Source of the DNA: Propionibacteriaceae bacterium
GTDB taxonomy: Bacteria > Actinomycetota > Actinomycetes > Propionibacteriales > Propionibacteriaceae
Direction of reading: 5' to 3'
NCBI GenBank assembly: GCA_024636075.1
Contig: JAGXHS010000118.1
Location: 1 to 9,397 of the forward strand
Length of the DNA: 9,397 nt
Below are positions 1 to 5,441 of this stretch, piece after piece (the stretch's first letter is position 1; each line of letters starts with the position of its first letter). A program made the position numbers and the translations under genes. The notes beneath the pieces are model-generated. The model saw nothing but the letters and a program-made list of their open reading frames with translations. It had not been told where the DNA came from and made no database searches.

Positions 1-1
1 A

Positions 2-34
2 TCGTCGGCAGCGTCAGATGTGTATAAGAGACAG
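2..34 (+). other. Illumina Nextera Read 1 adapter (non-genomic contamination)
   Basis: Bases 2-34 match the 33-base Nextera transposase Read 1 adapter from end to end. Bases 16-34 are the 19-base Tn5 mosaic end, AGATGTGTATAAGAGACAG. The single base before it fits the last base of an i5 index. This is library sequence left on the end of a contig, not biology. Genomic sequence starts at base 35, and any reading frame that begins inside the adapter, such as the ATG at base 20, is an artefact. Confidence 0.97.
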
Positions 35-81
35 CGGCAACCCTGGTCGGCACCATCGGTGATCTGGTGGACGAACAATGA
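35..81 (+). CDS. C-terminal tail of a truncated upstream gene, probably a TlpA/ResA-type thioredoxin
   Basis: An open frame from base 37 encodes a 14-residue tail, ATLVGTIGDLVDEQ, ending at TGA 79-81. Its stop overlaps the ccdA start as ATGA, the usual sign of a co-transcribed upstream gene. In actinobacterial System II cytochrome c clusters, the gene before ccdA is commonly a periplasmic thioredoxin-like protein that receives electrons from CcdA, and a Val-Gly followed by a short acidic helix is compatible with the end of that fold. Only the tail is present, with no CXXC motif, so the identity rests on gene order. The rest is lost to the contig end. Confidence 0.55.
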
Positions 82-869
82 CGCACCAGCTGGCGATCCT
101 GTCTCTGACCATCCTGGAGATCGGCCCGTGGATCAGGGAGATGATGGGCGGCAGCATGCTGGTGGCCATCCCGATCGCGGCCCTGGCCGGAATCGCCAGC
201 TTCTTCTCCCCGTGCGTCTTGCCGCTGCTTCCCGGCTACCTGTCTTTCGCCACCGGCTTGGGTGCGGCTGGTGTGGCGGAGCCTGAGCACCAGCGGGGCC
301 GGATGTTTGCGGGCACCAGCCTGTTCGTGCTCGGATTCGCCGCCGTTTTCGTCGCCACCGGAGCTGCCGTGGGCAGACTCGGACAGGTTCTGCTCACCCA
401 CCAACGGCTGATCAGCATCATGGTGGGCTCAGTGAGCATCGTGCTGGGGTTGATGTTCGCTGGCCTGGTGCCGCTGGGACGTCGGGAGTTCCGGATCCAT
501 CGAATCCCCAGGATGGGTCTGGTGGCGGCCCCGCTGCTGGGGGTGGTCTTCGGTATCGGGTGGACACCGTGCATCGGACCCGCCCTGTCGGTGGTGTTGT
601 CGCTGTCGCTGACCGAGGGATCGGCGGGTCGTGGCGCACTGCTCGCCTTCTGTTACGCGCTCGGGCTCGGTGTTCCCTTCCTGCTGGCGGGTCAGGGGAT
701 CGCCTGGCTCGGACGGAGTGTCAACTTCGTGAAGGCCCACCAAAAGGCGATCCAACGTGTCGGCGGAGTGGCCATGGCACTGGTCGGCCTCGCTCTGGTG
801 ACCGGCTTCTGGGACAGCGTCACCGCGGAGCTTCGACAGCTGGCAGCCAACGTCGGGACACCGATCTGA
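78..869 (+). CDS. ccdA: Cytochrome c biogenesis protein CcdA (transmembrane thiol-disulfide reductase)
   Basis: A 263-residue hydrophobic protein of the CcdA/DsbD-beta family. It moves electrons from cytoplasmic thioredoxin across the membrane to keep apocytochrome c heme-binding cysteines reduced. The two family signatures are clear: FFSPCVLPLLPGYLSF at residues 42-57, with Cys46, and GIGWTPCIGP at 159-168, with Cys165. These are the redox cysteine pair, each followed by prolines in a transmembrane helix. About six membrane segments can be seen, near residues 28-60, 78-100, 110-132, 147-178, 186-210 and 227-246. The ATG at 78 overlaps the preceding stop (ATGA), with a modest GGTGGA ribosome site at 66-71. 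An ATG at residue 27 is possible, but the overlap favours the first. The gene ends one base into resB. Length and motifs look normal and intact. Confidence 0.95.
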   Translation: MTHQLAILSLTILEIGPWIREMMGGSMLVAIPIAALAGIASFFSPCVLPLLPGYLSFATGLGAAGVAEPEHQRGRMFAGTSLFVLGFAAVFVATGAAVGRLGQVLLTHQRLISIMVGSVSIVLGLMFAGLVPLGRREFRIHRIPRMGLVAAPLLGVVFGIGWTPCIGPALSVVLSLSLTEGSAGRGALLAFCYALGLGVPFLLAGQGIAWLGRSVNFVKAHQKAIQRVGGVAMALVGLALVTGFWDSVTAELRQLAANVGTPI

Positions 870-2461
870 TGGCCTCGACGGCAACGCAGCGGGCACCGGC
901 GCTTGGTGCCGGAGAGATGCTCCGCTGGTTCTGGACCCAGCTCACCAGCATGCGCACGGCGCTCATCCTGCTTTTCCTGCTCGCGCTGGCAGCGATCCCC
1001 GGGTCGATCGTCCCGCAGCGCAGTTCCTCGCCGATCAGGGTCAACGACTTCCGGGAGGCCCACCCGAATCTTGACCGGATCTACCAGCCGCTCGGCGTCT
1101 ATGACGTCTACACCTCACCCTGGTTCAGCGCCATCTACCTGCTGCTGTTCGCCAGCCTGATCGGCTGCATCCTGCCGCGGATCAGGCAACATGTCCGTGC
1201 GCTGCGGACACCCCCGCCGCGAGTGCCAGCCCGGCTTGACCGGCTGCCCGAGTATGCCGGCGCGGCGGCAGCGTCCACCGCTCCCGGTCTGACAGCAGCG
1301 CATGCTTTTCTGAAGGGACGCCGGTTCCTGGTTGCCCGTTCGGAGAATGGCATCTCGGCCGAACGGGGCCGCTGGCGGGAAACGGGGAACCTGCTCTTCC
1401 ACACTTCGCTGATCTTCGTGCTGGTCGGTGTGGCCTGGTCGAACCTGTACGGCTACAAGGGCAGTGCGATGGTGGTGGAGGGGCAAGGATTCTCCAACAC
1501 GCTCACCCAGTTCGACGAGTTGCGTGCCGGGGCCTTCGTCGACACCAACGCGCTGGAACCATTCACCGTCATTCTGGATTCGTTCACGGTTTCATTCGAG
1601 ACCGGCGAGGTGCAACGGGGCGCCGCGCGACAGTTCGACGCCGAGGTCACTGTCGTTGACGGCGGACAGCGGCGCAAGGAGCTGTTGCAGGTCAATCACC
1701 CGGTTCGGGTCGTCGGCAGGTCGGTCCACTTGATCGCGCACGGATACGCAGCGCAGGTGACCATCCGGGACGGCGACGGCCGGGTCGCATTGTCCGGCCC
1801 GGTGATCTTCCTTCCCCAGGACGGCAATTTCAGCTCGGCCGGGGTGATCAAGGCCCCCGATGCCAGACCGGAACGGTTGGCTTTCGAAGGCTTCTTCCTT
1901 CCGACCGCGGTCGTCGACGACCGCGGCCCCCGGTCCGTCTTCCCCGACGCCTACAACCCGGAGCTTTTTCTGAACGCGTGGACCGGACCACCGAAGAAGG
2001 AGACAGGTCTACCGGAGAATGTCTACAGCCTTGACACCTCGGGTTTGGAGCCGGTGCAGCTGAACGGTGACCTGGCTCGTTTCCGGCCCAAGGTGGGTGA
2101 GCACTACACGCTTCCCGATCAGATGGGCAGCGTCACCTTCGACGGTTGGTCCCGCTGGGCGAAATTGCAGACGTCCAGCACGCCAGGGCTCTGGCTGACT
2201 GTCGGTTCCATCGCCGCAGCGATCGTCGGACTGTGCCTCAGCTTGTTCATCCGTCCACGCAGGTTGTGGATCCGGCTCGTTCAGGACAACGATGGTGCCC
2301 GGTTCGAAGCTGGTGGCCTGGACCGGGCTGACGCGTCGACGGGGCTTGCTGAAGACGTGCGAGGGTTGCTTGCAGCGGCTGTCGGCGACCCGTCCCCGAA
2401 CAGTGACATTGACCGTGACCACGCTGCTGTCCGAAACCAGGAATCTGAGGGAGAACAGTGA
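869..2461 (+). CDS. resB: Cytochrome c biogenesis protein ResB
   Basis: A 530-residue membrane protein of the ResB/Ccs1 family, which pairs with CcsA to form the System II heme exporter and cytochrome c synthase. There are three N-terminal membrane helices, at about residues 29-49, 86-104 and 173-195. A large extracytoplasmic domain of roughly 245 residues follows, then a fourth helix at about 441-461 ending in the basic stretch RPRRLWIR. The third helix begins GNLLFHTSLIF; His178 sits where ResB proteins carry a conserved heme-liganding histidine. The start is the ATG at 869, which shares its A with the ccdA stop (TGATG). The same frame stays open upstream to 560, but that stretch lies within ccdA and encodes no plausible protein. 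No strong ribosome site precedes 869, so translation probably depends on coupling to ccdA. The last 60 or so residues are acidic, polar and cytoplasmic. Confidence 0.94.
   Translation: MASTATQRAPALGAGEMLRWFWTQLTSMRTALILLFLLALAAIPGSIVPQRSSSPIRVNDFREAHPNLDRIYQPLGVYDVYTSPWFSAIYLLLFASLIGCILPRIRQHVRALRTPPPRVPARLDRLPEYAGAAAASTAPGLTAAHAFLKGRRFLVARSENGISAERGRWRETGNLLFHTSLIFVLVGVAWSNLYGYKGSAMVVEGQGFSNTLTQFDELRAGAFVDTNALEPFTVILDSFTVSFETGEVQRGAARQFDAEVTVVDGGQRRKELLQVNHPVRVVGRSVHLIAHGYAAQVTIRDGDGRVALSGPVIFLPQDGNFSSAGVIKAPDARPERLAFEGFFLPTAVVDDRGPRSVFPDAYNPELFLNAWTGPPKKETGLPENVYSLDTSGLEPVQLNGDLARFRPKVGEHYTLPDQMGSVTFDGWSRWAKLQTSSTPGLWLTVGSIAAAIVGLCLSLFIRPRRLWIRLVQDNDGARFEAGGLDRADASTGLAEDVRGLLAAAVGDPSPNSDIDRDHAAVRNQESEGEQ
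2447..2454 (+). promoter_or_regulatory. Ribosome binding site for ccsA, inside the end of resB
   Basis: The purine run GAGGGAGA lies a few bases before the GTG at 2458 and is still within the resB reading frame. It supports GTG 2458, rather than a later codon, as the ccsA start. Confidence 0.7.
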
Positions 2462-3360
2462 CTACTGAGGTGCTGTCGAATCTGGCAATGGTCACGGCAG
2501 CTGTGGTTTATCTGCTGGCCGTGGTGGCCCACGCCGCGGAGTGGGCCTCGCTGCGTGGCGTGCCCGTGCTCACCAGTGAGCAGACCGAGACCTATCGAAC
2601 CACGCTGGCGCGCAGCAACTACTGGGGACGCCTCGGTGTCGGCCTGACCATGATTGCGGCGGCGAGTCACGTGGTGGGCGTCGTCAGCCGGGGGATTGCA
2701 GCTGAGCGGGCCCCATGGGGCAACATGTACGAATTCGTCACGACGCTGATGCTGTTCATTGTCCTGCTGTACCTGATCCTGCTGCGCAAGGCGCACCTGA
2801 GGTGGTTGGGTCTGCTGGTGAACCTGCTGTTGACCCTGGGGATGGGGCTGGCGGTGACCGTGCTCTACGTCGCTGTCGCACCGCTGGTTCCAGCGCTGCA
2901 CTCGGTCTGGTTCATCATCCACATCGTCGCAGCATCGATCGCGGGGGCCGCTTTCAATGTGGGTGGGCTGGCCACCATCGTCGGTTTGTTGAAGGCGCGG
3001 TCCGAGCGCAGAGGCACCGCCCAAGTCGGCTACCTGGCCAGACTACCCTCATTGGAGCGACTCGACACCATCGCCTACCGAGCGCACGCCTTCGGCTTCC
3101 CGTTGTGGACATTCGCCGTGGCGGCGGGTGCGATCTGGGCCGAATTTGCGTGGGGCAGGTTCTGGGGGTGGGATCCCAAGGAGACCTGGTCGCTGGTGAC
3201 GTGGGTGATCTACGCCGGGTACCTGCATGCCCGTGCCACCGCTGGCTGGAAGGGGCGTCGGGCGGCGATCATCGCACTGATCGGTCTGGTCTCCTTCTGG
3301 TTCAATTTCATCGGGGTGAATCTGTTGCTGAACGGGTTGCACTCCTACGCGGGTATTTGA
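2458..3360 (+). CDS. ccsA: Cytochrome c biogenesis protein CcsA (also called CcsB/ResC)
   Basis: A 300-residue polytopic protein of the heme-handling family that, with ResB, exports heme and ligates it to apocytochrome c outside the membrane. The tryptophan-rich WWD signature is intact at residues 232-249 (WGRFWGWDPKETWSLVTW). Histidines at 71, 148, 155, 210, 257 and 295 include those expected to flank the WWD loop and bind heme. About eight membrane helices fit the hydrophobic segments. The start is GTG 2458, overlapping the resB stop as GTGA, with a good GAGGGAGA ribosome site upstream. It is the last gene of the ccdA-resB-ccsA operon. Length is normal and nothing looks broken. The names ccsA and ccsB are used for the same protein in different lineages. 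Confidence 0.96.
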   Translation: MTTEVLSNLAMVTAAVVYLLAVVAHAAEWASLRGVPVLTSEQTETYRTTLARSNYWGRLGVGLTMIAAASHVVGVVSRGIAAERAPWGNMYEFVTTLMLFIVLLYLILLRKAHLRWLGLLVNLLLTLGMGLAVTVLYVAVAPLVPALHSVWFIIHIVAASIAGAAFNVGGLATIVGLLKARSERRGTAQVGYLARLPSLERLDTIAYRAHAFGFPLWTFAVAAGAIWAEFAWGRFWGWDPKETWSLVTWVIYAGYLHARATAGWKGRRAAIIALIGLVSFWFNFIGVNLLLNGLHSYAGI

Positions 3361-3388
3361 CCGCCGACCGGACGAATCCCCACGAATC

Positions 3389-3409
3389 CGTCACAATTCA
3401 GCAGTGACG
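3389..3409. repeat. Inverted repeat downstream of ccsA
   Basis: Six-base arms CGTCAC (3389-3394) and GTGACG (3404-3409) flank nine bases. The right arm runs into an 8-base perfect palindrome, TGACGTCA (3405-3412). This could be a protein-binding dyad or part of a transcript-end structure. Nothing in the window identifies a binding protein. Confidence 0.4.
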
Positions 3410-3412
3410 TCA

Positions 3413-3440
3413 GCGAAGGCGGATCACGGACCCCCTTCGC
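3413..3440 (+). terminator. Candidate hairpin terminator after the cytochrome c operon
   Basis: Arms GCGAAGG (3413-3419) and CCTTCGC (3434-3440) are perfectly complementary. After a C/C mismatch, two further G-C pairs (3421-3422 with 3431-3432) leave an eight-base loop. The position, 53 bases after the ccsA stop, suits a transcript end. There is no T-run after the stem, only ATCTTG, so it is not a classical intrinsic terminator. Actinobacterial terminators often lack one, which keeps the call possible but weak. Confidence 0.4.
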
Positions 3441-3529
3441 ATCTTGACCGGCCCGGTGAGGTGCAACGCCCAGCGTCGCAGCCAGGCACTGCGCAGCACA
3501 CTGTCGTGGTGCGATGATGAGGCGGTGCG

Positions 3530-4543
3530 ATGACCGACGACCAGCGTCGGACGCACGGATCGGCTGACGAGGACATCACTACGATGCGTGACACGCTGCA
3601 CGGCGACGCGGACCGGAACGAATCCGAAAACCGCTCCGATGTCCTTCTTCGCCGGATTGGCTCGCACGATCAGCGCTCGGTCGCCGTGCACGCTGGCTGG
3701 CCGTGGTTGATCGCGTTGGGCGTACTGGTGCTGATTCTCGGCATTTCCATCCCGATGGTCGGCAGTCGACGGGTTGGCAACATTTCGTTGACGCGGGTGA
3801 CGCCCCCCACCCCGAGCGCCACAGCAACACCCAGCGGGCCGCCCTCGCTGCCGACGGTCCAGCGCGGTGTTGTCGTGTACGAGGTCGGTCGGGACGACGG
3901 ATTGTTGTACCGCGAGTTCAGGGACCTGGCGACGCAGGGTGACACGCTGAGAACCGCGGTTGCCGCGGTGCTGAACGTTGCACCTCTGGACGCCGACTAC
4001 CGGTCCCGGTGGGACGGTGGCAGTGTGTTGTCCGCCACTGTGGCGCAGAGCCTGATCACGTTGGACCTGTCGAAATCGGCTTTCAGTACTTTCACCAGCG
4101 AGCAGGCGGCGAGCCAGGCGGTGCTTCAGATGGTGTACACCGCCACGACGGCCGTAGACGACCGCAATGCCCAGAAGCGGGTGAGGATACTGATGGAAGG
4201 CTCCCGGGAACTGCCACAACTGGGGGTCCCGGCCGCCGACTTTGCATGCGAGGGTGTCATTGGGCTCGCCGGACTCTGGATTCGCCAGCCGGACAGTCAT
4301 CAGCGGATCGACTCCGGTGAGGTGGCGATCACCGGATTCATCCTTCGCGGTGAAGGATTGCCACAGATCAGGATTGGCACTGCCGACTCAGACACCATCA
4401 TTGACGAAGGGGACGCGGAGCAGCTCAGCGTCGACAGCAGTTGGGTGGAGTGGCGCTATGCCGCCACGATCGGACCGGGCGAGTACACAGTCACGGCATC
4501 GCATGATGGGCGTTCGGACACCAAGACGTTCGTGGCCGAATGA
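3530..4543 (+). CDS. Membrane-anchored GerMN-domain protein with a Gmad2-like C-terminal domain
   Basis: A 337-residue protein. Residues 1-56 are polar and probably cytoplasmic. One membrane helix spans about 58-77, followed by a Pro/Thr/Ser-rich linker at about 90-110. Residues 113-225 read as a GerMN domain: a valine-rich strand, then LYREFRDL, a helix ending in VLNVAPL, the GSVLSATVAQSLITLDLS segment with its typical 'vdLs' turn, a helix running through LQMVYTAT, and the strand VRILMEG. Residues 249-337 resemble the immunoglobulin-like Gmad2 domain (IRQP, then ITGFILRGEG, WRYAATIGPGEYTV). Such domains are known from spore germination protein GerM and actinobacterial LpqB; their molecular role is poorly defined. 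The protein would face outward, tethered by the helix, and is not a lipoprotein. The start is ATG 3530, preceded by GAGGCGG at 3519-3525. It converges on the dehydrogenase gene. Confidence 0.75.
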   Translation: MTDDQRRTHGSADEDITTMRDTLHGDADRNESENRSDVLLRRIGSHDQRSVAVHAGWPWLIALGVLVLILGISIPMVGSRRVGNISLTRVTPPTPSATATPSGPPSLPTVQRGVVVYEVGRDDGLLYREFRDLATQGDTLRTAVAAVLNVAPLDADYRSRWDGGSVLSATVAQSLITLDLSKSAFSTFTSEQAASQAVLQMVYTATTAVDDRNAQKRVRILMEGSRELPQLGVPAADFACEGVIGLAGLWIRQPDSHQRIDSGEVAITGFILRGEGLPQIRIGTADSDTIIDEGDAEQLSVDSSWVEWRYAATIGPGEYTVTASHDGRSDTKTFVAE

Positions 4544-4548
4544 ATTGA

Positions 4549-4573
4549 GATCGCCGAATGGATCGCCGCGATC
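4549..4573. repeat. Short period-12 repeat and palindrome between convergent genes
   Basis: GATCGCCG occurs at 4549-4556 and again at 4561-4568. The second copy is part of a 13-base palindrome, GATCGCCGCGATC (4561-4573), which could fold as a five-pair stem with a three-base loop. It lies in the 60 bases between two genes that end facing each other, where a two-way terminator would be expected, but no T-runs are present. Its function is unknown. Confidence 0.35.
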
Positions 4574-4603
4574 GATGGTGTTCGGTGCCTGCTCGGGGGT
4601 AAG

Positions 4604-5371
4604 TCAGTCTCTGGGGCGCACTGAGAGCTTCGCCAAGGGGAGGGCCAGCCGAATGGGAGCAAGCTTTGCCGCGATGGCTTGCACCGCATTCAACCTGCCG
4701 TCAGCCACCGTGTGTCGTCCAGCCGCCAGCGCTTCGAAGCAGCTGTCCACCACCTGTTCCGGCGTCCTGCGCCGGGTGAGCACGTTGTGGTTTCCGGCGT
4801 TGGCGAAGAAGGGCGTTTCGGTCGGGCCCGGGCACAGCGCGAGCACAGACACGCCGGTGCCTCGAAGCTCGTGCCACAGCGCCTGACTGAAGCGCAGCAC
4901 AAATGCCTTGGTGGCTGCATAGATGGCCATGGTCGGGATTGGCTGGAATGCGGCCATCGAGGCCACGTTGACGACGGTACCGCGGTGAGCGTCGAGCATT
5001 GCGGGCAACAGCGACCGAGTCAGGTGAACCACGGCCTGGCAGTTGACGGCGATCTCGTCGTTGAGTCGATCGGCATCCAGACTGACCACGTCGCCCAAGC
5101 TGCCGAAGCCTGCATTGTTGATCAACACTTCCGGCGCGATCTGCAGATGATCCAGCTCGGAAAGGAGCTGTTCCCTTTCGTGCTGACTGGACAGATCCGT
5201 CGGTATCACCACCACGCGGCGGTGATGTTCACCCTCCAGTTCTTCGGCGAGCTGGCGCATTGCTGACTCGTCGCGCGCCACCAGCACCAGGTCGTTGCCA
5301 TCCTCGGCCAACCGCTGTGCGAATGCCTTCCCCAAACCGCCGGATGCTCCGCTCACCAATGCCCACGTCAT
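4604..5371 (-). CDS. Short-chain dehydrogenase/reductase, NADP(H)-type
   Basis: A 255-residue classical SDR oxidoreductase with a Rossmann fold. The cofactor glycine motif SGASGGLG is at residues 7-14, and Arg33 just after the second strand (LVARDES) suggests NADP(H) rather than NAD(H). NNAG is at 85-88. The catalytic set is complete: Asn110, Ser138 and Tyr151-x3-Lys155 (YAATK). PGPTETPF at 181-188 is the usual post-catalytic segment. The SDR fold does not reveal the substrate. Related actinobacterial proteins are usually annotated only as SDR family oxidoreductases. The start is the ATG at 5371. The frame stays open far upstream on the minus strand, but that extension is antisense to mtr and lacks family similarity. 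There is no ribosome site; a TANNNT box sits exactly where a leaderless promoter would need it. The gene is divergent from mtr and convergent with the GerMN gene. Confidence 0.9.
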   Translation of the reverse strand: MTWALVSGASGGLGKAFAQRLAEDGNDLVLVARDESAMRQLAEELEGEHHRRVVVIPTDLSSQHEREQLLSELDHLQIAPEVLINNAGFGSLGDVVSLDADRLNDEIAVNCQAVVHLTRSLLPAMLDAHRGTVVNVASMAAFQPIPTMAIYAATKAFVLRFSQALWHELRGTGVSVLALCPGPTETPFFANAGNHNVLTRRRTPEQVVDSCFEALAAGRHTVADGRLNAVQAIAAKLAPIRLALPLAKLSVRPRD

Positions 5372-5377
5372 GCCACC

Positions 5378-5383
5378 ACAGTA
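5378..5383 (-). promoter_or_regulatory. Candidate -10 box for a leaderless dehydrogenase transcript
   Basis: Read on the minus strand, TACTGT fits the actinobacterial TANNNT -10 consensus and lies at -12 to -7 relative to the A of the start codon at 5371. No Shine-Dalgarno sequence precedes that ATG. A weak TTCATC, 18 bases further upstream, could serve as the -35 box. Confidence 0.45.
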
Positions 5384-5405
5384 TCCAAGCGGAACGCGGC
5401 TGATG

Positions 5406-5429
5406 AACCAGTGTTGGGGGCGACTGGTT
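5406..5429. promoter_or_regulatory. Candidate operator dyad between the dehydrogenase gene and mtr
   Basis: Perfect seven-base arms AACCAGT (5406-5412) and ACTGGTT (5423-5429) are separated by ten bases. The dyad fills the -36 to -13 region before the mtr ATG and lies upstream of the dehydrogenase promoter region, so a bound regulator could act on both genes. The regulator is not encoded in this window as far as I can see. A chance match is possible. Confidence 0.4.
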
Positions 5430-5435
5430 GAATGT
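5430..5435 (+). promoter_or_regulatory. Weak candidate -10 box for leaderless mtr
   Basis: GAATGT lies at -12 to -7 from the mtr ATG and keeps the two most important -10 bases, A at -11 and T at -7. The bases before the ATG (TTTCCCC) cannot act as a Shine-Dalgarno site, which suggests a leaderless or near-leaderless transcript. No convincing -35 box is seen; the dyad occupies that position. Confidence 0.3.
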
Positions 5436-5441
5436 TTCCCC

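Noticed and set aside
1..34. Tn5-type transposon end as evidence of a mobile element
   Set aside because: The mosaic end is joined to the Nextera Read 1 adapter in the exact library layout at a contig terminus, so it is laboratory sequence and not a resident transposon.
20..286. Open frame starting at ATG 20
   Set aside because: It starts inside the Nextera adapter and runs in the wrong frame across ccdA, with a Pro/Arg/Gly-rich product typical of a GC-rich shadow frame.
560..868. 103-codon upstream extension of the resB frame
   Set aside because: It overlaps ccdA out of frame, is Arg/Gly-rich, and the ATG at 869 gives a normal ResB N-terminus with a standard overlap junction.
2281..3024. 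247-codon open frame on the minus strand under resB and ccsA
   Set aside because: Its product is Gln/His/Arg-rich low-complexity sequence, the expected shadow of Leu/Val-rich membrane protein codons on the other strand.
3444..3472. Promoter with TTGACC as -35 before the GerMN gene
   Set aside because: The bases 16-19 downstream contain no -10-like hexamer, so the TTGACC match alone is not enough.
3410..4300. 296-codon open frame on the minus strand under the GerMN gene
   Set aside because: The composition is Arg/Gln/His-rich without any recognisable domain, and the plus strand carries a coherent domain protein with a ribosome site.
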